A stretch of DNA of 64,000 nucleotides from Actinomycetota bacterium (GTDB taxonomy: Bacteria; Actinomycetota; Acidimicrobiia; Acidimicrobiales; Ilumatobacteraceae): contig WLJO01000005.1 of assembly GCA_009701715.1 (NCBI GenBank), positions 32,917-96,916 of the forward strand. The letters run 5' to 3'. This document shows positions 48,147 through 57,514 of the stretch, one piece after another; within the stretch, counting starts at the first letter, position 1, and the number at the start of each line of letters is the position of its first letter. Both the position numbers and the translations under genes were made by a program. The notes beneath the pieces are model-generated. The model saw only the letters and a program-made list of their open reading frames with translations, did no database searches and was not told where the DNA came from.

Positions 48147-48410
48147 TTACTCTGCGGCTGCGAGCGGCAGGACGTCGACGATCTTGCGACCGCGACGCTC
48201 GCCGAACTTCACGGTTCCGTGAGCCGTTGCGAACAGTGTGTCGTCCCCACCGATGCCAACGTTGTGGCCCGGGTGGAAGCGCGTACCGCGCTGGCGAACG
48301 ATGATCGTTCCCGAGTGGATGAGCGTCCCGTCAAACACCTTCACGCCGAGGCGCTGTGCGTTTGAATCGCGACCGTTCTTTGTTGAGCCTGCGCCCTTGG
48401 TCTTTGACAT
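48147..48410 (-). CDS. rpmA: 50S ribosomal protein L27
   Basis: 87 aa, normal length. The start [26 protein letters not shown] and the middle [31 protein letters not shown] are classic L27. The N-terminus reads TKGAGST rather than the common HKKGGGS but keeps its basic character for the peptidyl-transferase centre. It follows rplU by 3 nt. Its usual downstream partner obg is displaced by the dGTPase gene. Confidence 0.97.
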   Translation of the reverse strand: MSKTKGAGSTKNGRDSNAQRLGVKVFDGTLIHSGTIIVRQRGTRFHPGHNVGIGGDDTLFATAHGTVKFGERRGRKIVDVLPLAAAE

Positions 48411-48413
48411 TGC

Positions 48414-48725
48414 TCAGCCTTTCGTGATCTTGGTGATCTCGACGGTGTGGTACTTCTGACGGTGACCGTAGCGGCGCCGCTGGTTAGTGCGGCGCTTGTA
48501 GGTGAGACCGTCGATCTTCGGGCCCTTCTCCACGCCGAGAATCTTGCCGGTGACGCGAGCGCCAGACAGCTGAGTCGGTGTGGCAAGGACGGTGGTGCCG
48601 TCCACGATGAGCACCGGAGTGAGGCTGACTTCGGCGCCGACCTCGGCGTCGAGCAGCTCGAGCGCCACCTGCTGGCCCTCGGTCACCCGTTCCTGTTTTC
48701 CGCCGGAGGCGATGACTGCGTACAT
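48414..48725 (-). CDS. rplU: 50S ribosomal protein L21
   Basis: 103 aa from the ATG at 48725; the longer open frame upstream is not needed. Family features are MYAVIASGGKQERVTEGQQVALE at the start and the basic RRTNQRRRYGHRQKYHTVEITKI at the end, which binds 23S rRNA. It leads the rplU-rpmA pair, with rne 74 bp upstream. A GC-rich hairpin lies in that leader. Confidence 0.97.
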   Translation of the reverse strand: MYAVIASGGKQERVTEGQQVALELLDAEVGAEVSLTPVLIVDGTTVLATPTQLSGARVTGKILGVEKGPKIDGLTYKRRTNQRRRYGHRQKYHTVEITKITKG

Positions 48726-48745
48726 AGCGAAACATGATCCTACCG

Positions 48746-48761
48746 GGCGGGAAGTCCCGCC
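48746..48761 (-). promoter_or_regulatory. Hairpin in the rne-rplU junction
   Basis: Arms GGCGGG and CCCGCC (48746-48751 and 48756-48761) with a 4-nt loop sit 20 nt before the L21 start and 38 nt after the rne stop. It could be an RNA-processing site, a weak attenuator or a leader for L21 control. No match to a named L21 leader can be claimed. Confidence 0.35.
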
Positions 48762-48799
48762 ACAATCGCCCACTTCAGCGAGTACTTCTCCCGGGAGGG

Positions 48800-50905
48800 T
48801 CAGTCGAGCAGACCGGTGTTGATCCCGACACCCCGACCCACGCAGTGCGGGCACTGGGTAGCAAAGGACTGGAGGAGACCCTCTCCGATCCGCTTCCTGG
48901 TCATCTCCACCAGCCCGAGTTCGGAGATGTCGAACACCTGACTGCGGGTCTTGTCCCGGGACAAGGCATTTCGGAACGCCTCGACCACCTTGCGGCGGTT
49001 CTCCTTGATCTCCATGTCGATGAAGTCGATGACGATGATGCCGCCGATGTCGCGCAGACGAAGCTGCCGGGCGATCTCCTCAGCGGCCTCGAGGTTGTTC
49101 TGCAGCACCGTGGCCTCGAGGCTCGAGGTGCCGACGTTTCGGCCCGTGTTGACGTCGATCACCGAGAGTGCCTCGGTGTGCTCGATGATCAGCGAGCCAC
49201 CCGAGGGGAGCCACACCTTGCGATCGAGTGCCTTGTGCAGCTGTTCGTGTACGTGGAAGCGCTCGTAGAGCGGCAAACCCTCGGCCTCCACGTCGTAGAA
49301 CTCGACGCGGTCGGCGAGTTCCGGGTTCATCACCTCGATGTATCCGCGCACCTCCTCGCACAGCTCACGGTCGTCGATGACAATCGAGCGATAGTCCGCG
49401 TTGAACTCCTCACGGATGACTCGCACCGCGAGGTCCGGCTCGCGGTACAGCAACTGGGCACGGTTAGCCCTCCGCGCGGCCTCCGCACGTCGCTCGATGT
49501 CGCGCCAGGTCTCGTTGAGCCGCTGCACGTCAGCACGGAGCTCCTGCTCGGTCGCATTCTCTGCCGCAGTGCGGACGATGAGGCCGTGCTCGGGCTCCTT
49601 CACCCGGTCCAGCACGGAGCGCAGGCGCTTGCGCTCGTCATCGGGCAGCCGCTTGGAGATGCCATAGGTCTTGGAGTTGGGGATGAGCACCACGAAGCGA
49701 CCGGGCAGCGACACCTCCTGCGTGAGGCGAGCACCCTTCAACCCGATGGGGTTCTTGGTGACCTGACAGAGGATGAGCTGCTTGTTCTTCAGGATCTGTT
49801 CGATCCGTGGTCGCTCCGCGCTGCGCTCCACGATGTCCTCGGCGTCGTACTGCACGTCGCCGGCGTAGAGCACCGCATTCTTCGGGGTGGCGATGTCCAC
49901 GAAACATGCCTCCATGCCGGGCAGCACGTTCTGCACGCGCCCGACGTAGATGTTCCCGTGGATGTGCGACACATCTTCGGCCGGCCGGCTGACGTAATGC
50001 TCGATGAGGTTGCGGCCCTCCATCACGGCCACCTGCGTGAGACCGTGACCCACGTGGACGGCCATCATGTACCTGCCGACGGGCCGACCATTGCGCTCGC
50101 GGCCGCGACGCCTCTCGAGCGTCTCGGCATCCAGTTCGACGAGTTCGCGTGCCACTGCCTCCCGGGCACCGCCACCGGTCTTTCCCCGGCTATTGCGCTT
50201 CCGCTTGTTGCGCGACTCCCCCTCACCCGCCGCGCCCGGACCGGTCGCCTCCCTGTCGCCGGCCGAAGCCTGCGCAGCCTCAACCTTCTGACGCTGGCCC
50301 TCGCGCTGACCCTGACCTTCGCGCGGGCTCTGCCGATCACGTTGGCCCTGACGCTGACCCTCCCGCTGACCCTGGGGCGAGCGCTCCCGGTTGCCCTCGG
50401 TTTCCGGGCGCGGTCCCCTGCCCCCGGAACCCTGTCTCGGCGGGCGCTCACCTGTGCCGTCCTCGCCGGCGGCCGGAGCAGCCGTGACGGGCGCGGGGCG
50501 CGTATCACCGATGCGCGGTCGGCGCACAAGTGCCGTCTCGGCCGCGTCGGCCGACGGCCGTCCCTCGCTCATCCGATCGGGCAGTTCGATGTCCGACGGC
50601 CCGTCCGGGGCCTCGGTACTCGGTCCCGCTGACGGCGGTGTCACCTCGTCGGCAACGCCGTCGTCCGTCACATCGTCATCGTCGTCGAAGTCCTCGTCGA
50701 CAGCGTCGCTCGCACCGGTACCGGCCGGCTTCTTGTGACGCTTACCACCCCGTGAGCCGCGACGGCGCTTCTTGTTGGCAGGGCGGGGCCCGCTCGGGCC
50801 GCCTGCGCCCTCAGGCGCGTCGCTCGTGGCTTCTGCTGCCTGTTGGGGTAAGCCACCCGAGCCCGACTCGTCGCCAAAGTACAACTGATTCTGTGATTCG
50901 TCCAT
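48800..50905 (-). CDS. rne: Ribonuclease E/G family endoribonuclease
   Basis: 701 aa. It cuts single-stranded RNA in mRNA decay and rRNA processing. Residues 1-270 are disordered: a basic RRRGSRGGKRHKKP patch, an acidic run near 71-82 and a Gln/Arg/Gly-rich repeat (about 176-206) that may bind RNA. The S1-like domain is near 310-350 (HIHGNIYVGRVQNVLPGMEACFVDI). The catalytic Asp are D584 (VIDVNTG) and D627 (IVIDFID). The zinc-link is C685-P-H-C688. No C-terminal degradosome arm is present. It precedes rplU-rpmA as in Mycobacterium. Confidence 0.94.
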   Translation of the reverse strand: MDESQNQLYFGDESGSGGLPQQAAEATSDAPEGAGGPSGPRPANKKRRRGSRGGKRHKKPAGTGASDAVDEDFDDDDDVTDDGVADEVTPPSAGPSTEAPDGPSDIELPDRMSEGRPSADAAETALVRRPRIGDTRPAPVTAAPAAGEDGTGERPPRQGSGGRGPRPETEGNRERSPQGQREGQRQGQRDRQSPREGQGQREGQRQKVEAAQASAGDREATGPGAAGEGESRNKRKRNSRGKTGGGAREAVARELVELDAETLERRRGRERNGRPVGRYMMAVHVGHGLTQVAVMEGRNLIEHYVSRPAEDVSHIHGNIYVGRVQNVLPGMEACFVDIATPKNAVLYAGDVQYDAEDIVERSAERPRIEQILKNKQLILCQVTKNPIGLKGARLTQEVSLPGRFVVLIPNSKTYGISKRLPDDERKRLRSVLDRVKEPEHGLIVRTAAENATEQELRADVQRLNETWRDIERRAEAARRANRAQLLYREPDLAVRVIREEFNADYRSIVIDDRELCEEVRGYIEVMNPELADRVEFYDVEAEGLPLYERFHVHEQLHKALDRKVWLPSGGSLIIEHTEALSVIDVNTGRNVGTSSLEATVLQNNLEAAEEIARQLRLRDIGGIIVIDFIDMEIKENRRKVVEAFRNALSRDKTRSQVFDISELGLVEMTRKRIGEGLLQSFATQCPHCVGRGVGINTGLLD

Positions 50906-50920
50906 GCACTTCGTCCCTTC

Positions 50921-51350
50921 TCATGCGCCCACCAATTCGGTTGGCGCAAGGACGGCCGCTGGCACCGGGAGTAACTCCCGACGCGCGCCGTCCCGTTCGA
51001 CCCATTGCTCCGTACGCAGCACGCTGCGCACGGTGTACCCGGCTTGCGGGAACAGCACCCCAACCAACTCCGGCGGACGCAGAGCCCGTCCAACGCCGAC
51101 AGGGCGCGTTCGACCGCTCCGCGACGGAGTCATCGCGTTCGTTCAGGATCTCGTACAGGATCCGTAGCCCCTGATTGGGCAGTCCGACTTCGTACGTGTC
51201 GGGGTAGGCGAGCAGCCATGACACCTTGCTGTCCGTATGGACAGGGGTGACGGCACCATCCTCACACCCGATGTGACGGGCCGGCTTCTGCACCTTTCCG
51301 AGGAGTGGTTCTAGCCGAGACCACACGGATGCCGACTGTGGCGACCTCAT
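50921..51350 (-). pseudogene. Deletion scar: radical SAM start joined to DUF2344-like tail
   Basis: From the ATG at 51350 the frame reads the N-terminus of the TIGR03960 radical SAM family: LEPLLGKVQKPARHIGCE, LLAYPDTYEVGLPNQGLRILYEILNERDD and VAER, about 77 residues. Similarity stops abruptly at about 51113. Shortly after, in another frame, comes ALRPPELVGVLFPQAGYTVRSVLRTEQW and ERDGARRELLPVP, ending at TGA 50921, 15 bp before rne. This resembles the end of the DUF2344 partner normally placed between TIGR03960 and rne. Both radical SAM cores are missing, so a deletion of roughly 2 kb is inferred. An assembly error is possible. Confidence 0.75.
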
Positions 51351-51453
51351 GGCAGGTGAAGGCTAGCGGCGGGCAGGGACAACTCGGGGGACCCCCTGCA
51401 TGGCGTTGGGCCTGTTCAGGGGCCGTGCGGACGGCTGTCCGGGGTGCTGGCGG

Positions 51454-52632
51454 TCATCGGAAGCGCCTCATGTGCACGTTCTCGACGAGCCCGAACATCA
51501 TCATGAACGACACGGCGGACGAGCCGCCATACGAGATGAGCGGCAGCGGGATGCCGGTAACCGGCATGATCCCGAGGCTCATCCCGATGTTCTCAAACAC
51601 GTGCCAGAGCAGCATGCTGAACACGCCCGCACAGATGTAGGTGCCGAGCATGTCCTTGGAGAGGTGCGCAACCCGCCAGATCCTCACCAGCACCAGAGCG
51701 TAGAGTCCGAGCAGGAGTGCAACACCGACCATGCCGAACTGCTCGGCGAGTGCGGTCGACGGGAAGTCCGCCCACTGAACCGGGATCGATCGGTTGTTCG
51801 TCAGTGGCCCGTCGAGCCAGCCCTTGCCGAGCAGCCCGCCATTACCGAACGCCCGCTTGGCCTGCTTCACCTGCTGGATGAGGTCCTGGATGGTCTTGTC
51901 GGAGGAACTCTGGTTAACGAAGCCGGTCAGGCGACTGAGCTGGTAGCCCTTGACGAGCCCGGAAAAGACGGCAGCGACCACCGTCACCACGGCCATTGCG
52001 GAGATCATCAGGATGTGACGCACACGGGCCCCGGCAACGAGCATCACACCCATCGCGAGCGCTACGTAGACGGAAGCGGACCCGAGATCCGGCTCGACCA
52101 CCACGAGGCCCATCGGAGCCGCAACGAGCATGAGGCCGCCGACGAACTTGGAGTAGGACACACTGCTCGACCTGTCCTCCGAGAGGTACACGGCGAGGAA
52201 GAGCATCGTCGAGAACTTACCGAACTCGGACGGCTGGATGGAGATCGGGCCGAGGTCAAACGCCGAGGTCGCCCCGCCCGTCGTCCGCCCGAGACCGAGA
52301 ACGAGCAGCAGGCCGAAGATCGTCGCTCCGTACAGGAAGCGGGCCCGCTCCTTCCACCACTGATACTCGAGCGCCATGACGAAGGCCATCGCAAGTGCAC
52401 CGATGATGAAGAAGATCACCTGGCGCTGTGTGTACAGGAACGGGTCGAGGGGATTGGCGCGACTCGGCAAGAACTTGTACGTGGTCGAGTAGATGATCGG
52501 CAGCCCAATGCCGATAATTCCGAGCATTCCGCCGATGAGTACCCAGTCGATGTTCCGACGGGGGTCGCCGGGCGACACGCGAAGGCCGGCAAAGCCCGGG
52601 GTGCGTTGCGTCAGGCGTTGGACGAACGCCAC
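51454..52632 (-). CDS. rodA: RodA (SEDS) peptidoglycan glycosyltransferase
   Basis: 392 aa, GTG start one base after the mrdA stop. It polymerises glycan strands for lateral wall growth with PBP2. It has about ten helices and SEDS features: AFDLGPISIQPSEFGKFSTMLFLAVYL, VVVEPDLGSASVYVALAMG with the catalytic-type Asp in EPDLG, and the C-terminal IMPVTGIPLPLISYGGSSAVSFMMMFGLV. It is the last gene of the mreBCD-mrdA-rodA elongasome unit. A short 5-bp hairpin at 51428-51441 follows the stop. Confidence 0.95.
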   Translation of the reverse strand: MAFVQRLTQRTPGFAGLRVSPGDPRRNIDWVLIGGMLGIIGIGLPIIYSTTYKFLPSRANPLDPFLYTQRQVIFFIIGALAMAFVMALEYQWWKERARFLYGATIFGLLLVLGLGRTTGGATSAFDLGPISIQPSEFGKFSTMLFLAVYLSEDRSSSVSYSKFVGGLMLVAAPMGLVVVEPDLGSASVYVALAMGVMLVAGARVRHILMISAMAVVTVVAAVFSGLVKGYQLSRLTGFVNQSSSDKTIQDLIQQVKQAKRAFGNGGLLGKGWLDGPLTNNRSIPVQWADFPSTALAEQFGMVGVALLLGLYALVLVRIWRVAHLSKDMLGTYICAGVFSMLLWHVFENIGMSLGIMPVTGIPLPLISYGGSSAVSFMMMFGLVENVHMRRFR

Positions 52633-52633
52633 G

Positions 52634-54844
52634 TCAGCCTCGGTCCGCCCGGCTCACGATGACCGAGTAGTTGTCGAGGCATGCCTGACTGGGCATCTGG
52701 CGCAGCGGCGCCGCGATGGTCGCTGTGAGGTCGAGTGGATCGGCCTGCCGAACGGGGTCCATCTTCGCAAAACCGCCGAGGGCGTAGAACATGCACTTCA
52801 CCACCGGGGCCGATGCCTGGGCGCCGTACCCCGCCCGCTCGAGATACGCGCCGACGGTATACGGCACGTTTGGATCGGTGCTGAACGCGACGAACACCGA
52901 GGAGTCGTTCTCCGAGCGGTTACCCCCACCCTGGGCCGTACCGGTCTTGCCGGCCAGCGGGAGAAGATTCATCGGGAACTTCTGGAAGACGCGACCACCC
53001 GTGGACATGTGGCCGTTGATCGCGACCTTGCGCACGACGTTCTGCAGCCCCTGAACAATCGGATCGCGCAGTTCCGGGCGCATGTCGAGGGTCTGGATCA
53101 CCTTCGGATCACGCGTGAAGACCACCTGGGCCTGCGTGAGATCGACATATCCGGTGATCGCCGAGTCCGGTGTTCCCGGCGCGAAAATCGCGGCCAGCAC
53201 GCTCGGCTGCATCCGACTGCCCCCGTTGGCGAAGGCCGAATAGGCATTCACCAGCTGCATCGGCGAAACCGCGAGGATCCCCTGCCCTACCGCCAGCAGG
53301 ATGCTCTGGCCCGACGTGAAGGTCTCGTCCGGAAGGATGACTTTTTTCTTGCGGAGCGCAGCCATCACCTGCTTGTCAGGCAGGATGCCGGAGCGTTCGA
53401 ATGGCAGGTCGATGCCGGTCTTTTGGCCAAAACCGAACTGGCGCAACTCGTTCTGGAAGATCGGTTGACCACCCGTGAGCTCCAGGAACGCATCGCCGAT
53501 CTGGTAGAAGAACGTGTCCGAAGAGACAGTGAGCGCCTCAGTAACACTGATCAGCCCGTACGGCGTCGGTCGCCCGAGCGAGGGGCTCCACGCATTTCGG
53601 AAGTTGCACTTCTGGCTGAGCTCACGGGACTTGTCGCGCTGGCAGGCGATGATCTTGTAGGTACCCACATCAAGGTACTTGAAGTTCGCGCCGCCAGGGA
53701 GAAGACCAGCCTGCAGAGCGGAGTACGCGGTGAAGGGCTTAAACGACGAGCCGACGTTGTACCCACCCTGGATCGCACGGTTGGTCAGCGCCGCCTGATC
53801 CGGGGGGACGTTCGCGGGGAACAGTTGGGAGAACTTACCGGGCGGGAGAGTTCCGTCGAGCCACCGGTTGTCGAAGGTGGGGTACGACGCCATCGCCACG
53901 ACTGCGCCCGTCAGATAGTTCTGGACCACCACCGATCCCGCAGTGGCTACGTACTTCTTCCGGCCGTACTTCTCGAGCTCGCTCTTGCTCTGCACCGCAT
54001 TCACGGTCTTCCTGAAGCGCAACTCTGTCTCGAGGGTCTGCTCGGCGTACTGCTGGATCGACATGTCGATGGACAGCTGAATGTCCTGGCCGTTGGCGGC
54101 CGGTACCTCCTCGACCGTGCGGAGCACCCGGCCGTTTGCATCCACCTCGTACACGCGCTTTCCGGCGGTGCCGTGCAGAACGTCCTCGTAGGTCCGTTCG
54201 ACCCCGGCAACCCCAACCCGCTCCGAGAGGAGGTAGCCCTTGTCCTTGTAGACGTCGGTCTCGTTGACCTTCTTGGTGGACTTGTTGTCCGCCGGGATCG
54301 AACCCATATACCCGATCACGTGGCTGGCAATCGGCGCGTACGGGTACCGGCGCCGCCACGTTTCCACGACGTCGATACCCGGATACTGCTCACGCCGTTC
54401 GAGGAGGTACAGCGCCTGGTCCTCGGTGACCCCGTCCTTCAGCGGTACCGGTTCCTGCGGCACGTACCGGTTGCTGCAGAAGCGCGCCTCGAGGTCGTCG
54501 GGCGGCACGTTGAGGGGGCCAGAGAGCAGGTTCCAGAACTTCGTGTATCGACGCTCGCGGGACTTCGGCGCGGCGTCCGAGCACACCGGCGGCATGACGG
54601 ACCGATCGACGGTAACCGAGAGCACCCGCGAGTTGTCGGCGAGGATCCGCCCCTTGATGTCGAATATCCGGCCCCTTCGGGGCAAGATCGTGATCGTTCG
54701 GCGGGCCGAGAACTCCACCCGCTGGCGCAGTGTGGAGGCATCGATGACCTGCAGGAACCACACCCGGATGCCGATGCCCCCAAAAAGCAGGAGTGCCACG
54801 ACGCCGAGCGCTGCCAAACGGGTGTTGCGACGATCACCGGCCAC
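52634..54844 (-). CDS. mrdA: Penicillin-binding protein 2 (elongasome transpeptidase)
   Basis: 736 aa from the GTG at 54844: AAGGAG lies 6 nt upstream of it, whereas the GTG at 54850 directly abuts AAGGAG and is unlikely. One N-terminal helix is at about 10-32, then the PBP dimerisation domain (RRGRIFDIKGRILADNS). The transpeptidase has S366-x-x-K369 in VGSSFKPF, SSD at 441-443 in place of SxN, and KTG at 633-635. It cross-links wall peptides with RodA. A cysteine-bearing insert near 400-417 is unusual and could make a disulphide outside the membrane. Confidence 0.95.
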   Translation of the reverse strand: MAGDRRNTRLAALGVVALLLFGGIGIRVWFLQVIDASTLRQRVEFSARRTITILPRRGRIFDIKGRILADNSRVLSVTVDRSVMPPVCSDAAPKSRERRYTKFWNLLSGPLNVPPDDLEARFCSNRYVPQEPVPLKDGVTEDQALYLLERREQYPGIDVVETWRRRYPYAPIASHVIGYMGSIPADNKSTKKVNETDVYKDKGYLLSERVGVAGVERTYEDVLHGTAGKRVYEVDANGRVLRTVEEVPAANGQDIQLSIDMSIQQYAEQTLETELRFRKTVNAVQSKSELEKYGRKKYVATAGSVVVQNYLTGAVVAMASYPTFDNRWLDGTLPPGKFSQLFPANVPPDQAALTNRAIQGGYNVGSSFKPFTAYSALQAGLLPGGANFKYLDVGTYKIIACQRDKSRELSQKCNFRNAWSPSLGRPTPYGLISVTEALTVSSDTFFYQIGDAFLELTGGQPIFQNELRQFGFGQKTGIDLPFERSGILPDKQVMAALRKKKVILPDETFTSGQSILLAVGQGILAVSPMQLVNAYSAFANGGSRMQPSVLAAIFAPGTPDSAITGYVDLTQAQVVFTRDPKVIQTLDMRPELRDPIVQGLQNVVRKVAINGHMSTGGRVFQKFPMNLLPLAGKTGTAQGGGNRSENDSSVFVAFSTDPNVPYTVGAYLERAGYGAQASAPVVKCMFYALGGFAKMDPVRQADPLDLTATIAAPLRQMPSQACLDNYSVIVSRADRG

Positions 54845-54877
54845 GGGCACCTCCTTGGGGGCGAGACGCGGACGACC

Positions 54878-55387
54878 TCATGCGATCACGCGCTTGATGC
54901 CGAGACACCATCGTTGCACGGGCAGTGCGAGCGGTGCGATCAACCCGTTTGCGATACCGACCACCATGGCAGTCTGTACGAGTTCGGAGCCGAGCGGTGC
55001 GCGGGGTCCGATGATCTGTTGGACGATCGCGAGCCCGAACACGGCCACAGCGCTACCGGCGGCGACGAAAGCGGAGTGCAGGTACCAGGTGGGCTGGAAC
55101 GTCAGGCTCTGCGTGTACCCGGCGAGGAAGCCCACCAGTCCGTAGACGAGCGGGGACATCCCGAAAGGCGTCACGAGTACCAGGTCGAACGCGATGCCAA
55201 AGATGAACCCGGCGAGCGCGCCGAACTGCGAACCGCCGACTACCCCGGTTGCAACCGAGGCGAGGACCATAAGGTCAACCGTCTCACCAAACGGCTTCAT
55301 CTCGGCGAACAGCGTGGTCTGGATAGCGAGGAGCACGAGTGCTACCGCCCCGAGCCGAAACCAGGGACGCCGGAGCATGTACAGCAC
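54878..55387 (-). CDS. mreD: Rod shape-determining protein MreD
   Basis: 169 aa, GTG start (ATG three codons later possible). A small hydrophobic protein with about five helices. Features fit MreD: LLAIQTTLFAEMKPFGETVDLMVLASVATGVVGG, GFIFGIAFDLVLVTPFGMSPLVYGLVGFLAG, and a conserved position between mreC (3 nt away) and mrdA. It links the cytoplasmic MreB filament to MreC and the synthases. Confidence 0.9.
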   Translation of the reverse strand: MLYMLRRPWFRLGAVALVLLAIQTTLFAEMKPFGETVDLMVLASVATGVVGGSQFGALAGFIFGIAFDLVLVTPFGMSPLVYGLVGFLAGYTQSLTFQPTWYLHSAFVAAGSAVAVFGLAIVQQIIGPRAPLGSELVQTAMVVGIANGLIAPLALPVQRWCLGIKRVIA

Positions 55388-55390
55388 GGA

Positions 55391-56446
55391 TCAACCACCG
55401 ACTTCCGAGACCGGAAGGTACAGCAGCACCTCGACAAAGTTCAGGTGCGCCAGATCCGCGTTCAACTTGACCTCGACAACCGGGCTGTCACCCCGCCGGA
55501 GGACCACGCGTCCGACGCGTCCGACCGGGAGGTTGGGCGGTGCCAGGCTGTCGGTGCCGCCCGCAGTGACGACTTGGTCGCCGACGAGGATCGCTCGGCT
55601 GATCGCGTCGTCGTTGAGCAGGCCGATGAGGGGGAGTTCGCTTCGACCGCGACCGCGGATGCTGCCGGTCTCACGGTCGCACCGGGTTGCCGTTCCGCCG
55701 GAGCCTGCGATCGGTACGGTCGACCCAGGGGCAAACGCGTTGTACACCGTGGACGTTGTGGACGTTGTTCCGGGGCTCGGTGTGCCATCGGCCCCGGTAG
55801 CCCCGGCTACCGGGTCGGTAATGACGGGTGATGCGATCGTCGTCGTTGTCGACGTGGTAGTCGTTGGGGGGCCGATGATGCCGGGTATCGCGGACGCGCA
55901 CGTGACACGCACCGACAGGACGAACTGGGGATCGGTGATGAGCCGCACAATTGCGCCGTCCGGGAACACCGCGGTCACCCTGCCGACGAGACCGGAGCCG
56001 TTCACCACCGGCATGCCCACGCGCACGCCACGGCGGGTGCCCTGATTGATCTCGACGGTCTGCTGGTCGCCGCGTGGGGTCGTGCCGATCACCTGGGCGA
56101 TCACGGTGGAGATGCTCGGGCCGATCGGAAGCTGCTGGAGCTTCAGGAGTTCGTTGTGCTCCTGCACGAACGCCTCCGCAGCTGCGGCATTGCCCACCTG
56201 GCGCGCGAGTTGATCGCGCAGGTTGAGGTTGTCGCGCTCGAGCTCGCCGTAGTTCGTGACGCCGCGCCATGCGTTCCGGACCGGGCGGGTGACCACCCTG
56301 GTCGCACCCTTGAAGGGTCGAAAGACATACCCGAAGGCGGTTCGGGTGTTACCGATCAGGCCGGTACTGGTGCTGTTGAACGTGATCAGCAGCACACTCG
56401 TCAGGACGAGCAGCACGATCACCCTGCGTCGCGTGAACCGATTCAT
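55391..56446 (-). CDS. mreC: Rod shape-determining protein MreC with Thr-rich insert
   Basis: 351 aa. One N-terminal helix (8-24), then a coiled coil at about 65-103 and the MreC beta domain (VIAQVIGTTPRGDQQTVEINQGTRRGVRVGMPVVNGSGLVGRV). A Thr/Ser/Pro-rich insertion of about 70 residues (192-265, TTTTSTTTTIASP, TTSTTSTVYN) separates the two halves of the beta domain. The second half resumes at RGRGRSELPLIGLLND and VVTAGGTDSLAPPNLPVGRVGRV. MreC bundles the elongasome with PBP2 on the outer face. Confidence 0.92.
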   Translation of the reverse strand: MNRFTRRRVIVLLVLTSVLLITFNSTSTGLIGNTRTAFGYVFRPFKGATRVVTRPVRNAWRGVTNYGELERDNLNLRDQLARQVGNAAAAEAFVQEHNELLKLQQLPIGPSISTVIAQVIGTTPRGDQQTVEINQGTRRGVRVGMPVVNGSGLVGRVTAVFPDGAIVRLITDPQFVLSVRVTCASAIPGIIGPPTTTTSTTTTIASPVITDPVAGATGADGTPSPGTTSTTSTVYNAFAPGSTVPIAGSGGTATRCDRETGSIRGRGRSELPLIGLLNDDAISRAILVGDQVVTAGGTDSLAPPNLPVGRVGRVVLRRGDSPVVEVKLNADLAHLNFVEVLLYLPVSEVGG

Positions 56447-56479
56447 GCGAGCCCGTCCATCGCTGTGGCCCTGCTGGGA

Positions 56480-57514
56480 TCACTCATCGCCGCCGACGGC
56501 GAGCACGCCGCGCAGTGCGTCGATGTTCTCGAGGGCCCGGCCGGAACCGAGCACGACCGAGTACAACGGATCCCGCGCGATGTTGATGGGCATGCCCGTC
56601 TCGCTGGCGAGGCGGCGGTCAAGACCCATGAGGAGCGCTCCGCCCCCGGTGACCGTGATCCCGCTGTGCATGATGTCAGCGGCGAGTTCGGGCGGCGTCC
56701 TGTCCAAGGTCGTCTTCACAGCATCAACAATGGCAGCAACCGGGTCCGCGATGGCAGCGCGGATGATTTCCGTGGTCAGTTCCACCGAGCGGGGCAGGCC
56801 GGTAATGAGGTCACGACCTCGGACCTCGGCGCCGAACTCCTCTGCCAACGGCCATGCCGAGCCCATCTGGACCTTGATCTCCTCGGCGGTACGGTCCCCG
56901 ATGGCAAGGGAAAACTCCTTACGGATGAAGTTCGCCACTGCTTCGTCCAGTTCGTCGCCCGCGACCCGGACGGACAGGCTGCTGACGATGCCCCCGAGCG
57001 AGATCACGGCCACCTCGGTGGTCCCCCCACCGATATCGACGATCATGTTGCCGCTCGGCTCGTGCACCGGGAGGTCCGCACCGATCGCAGCGGCCATGGG
57101 CTCCTCGATGATGAAAACCGGCTTGCGGGCACCGGCGAACTCCGCCGCGTCCTGCACTGCTCGCTGCTCGACGCCAGTGATGCCCGACGGCACGCACACC
57201 ACCATTCTGGGCTTGCTCCAACGGCTGGGGTGCACCTTCTGGATGAAGTAGCGGAGCATCTTTTCGCATACCTCGAAGTCGGCGATCACGCCGTCCTTCA
57301 TCGGGCGAACCGCTCGGATGTGGCCGGGGGTGCGCCCCATCATTCGCTTGGCCTCGATGCCGACCGCGACGGGACGGCCGTCGTTGACATCGATGGCGAC
57401 CACGGAGGGCTCGTTGAGCACCACGCCGAGACCCCGCACGTAGATCAGGGTGTTCGCGGTGCCGAGGTCGATGGCGATATCCCGACCGAGTCCCAACGGA
57501 TTATTGCGTGCCAT
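56480..57514 (-). CDS. mreB: Rod shape-determining protein MreB
   Basis: 344 aa, actin-like ATPase that guides cylindrical wall growth. Phosphate-1 is DIAIDLGTANTLIYV, followed by EPSVVAID, FIIEEPMAAAIGADLPVHEPSGNMIVDIGGGTTEVAVISL and the adenosine loop GGGALLMGLDRRLA. It has a strong ribosome site (GAAGGAGG). A 130-bp gap separates it from ndk, so it may have its own promoter in front of the wall genes. The C-terminus is slightly acidic (VLAVGGDE). Confidence 0.96.
   Translation of the reverse strand: MARNNPLGLGRDIAIDLGTANTLIYVRGLGVVLNEPSVVAIDVNDGRPVAVGIEAKRMMGRTPGHIRAVRPMKDGVIADFEVCEKMLRYFIQKVHPSRWSKPRMVVCVPSGITGVEQRAVQDAAEFAGARKPVFIIEEPMAAAIGADLPVHEPSGNMIVDIGGGTTEVAVISLGGIVSSLSVRVAGDELDEAVANFIRKEFSLAIGDRTAEEIKVQMGSAWPLAEEFGAEVRGRDLITGLPRSVELTTEIIRAAIADPVAAIVDAVKTTLDRTPPELAADIMHSGITVTGGGALLMGLDRRLASETGMPINIARDPLYSVVLGSGRALENIDALRGVLAVGGDE

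Noticed and set aside
50280..50400. Repeated CTGACCCT-like units resembling a CRISPR or satellite
   Set aside because: Units are irregular and without spacers; they encode the Arg/Gln/Gly-rich low-complexity part of RNase E/G.
48734..50632. A 632-codon open frame on the plus strand opposite rne
   Set aside because: It lacks any domain and mirrors rne, which has full catalytic motifs. High GC leaves few stops in antisense frames.
52493..55831. A 1112-codon plus-strand frame opposite rodA, mrdA, mreD and mreC
   Set aside because: No recognisable domain; the minus-strand genes show complete family motifs.
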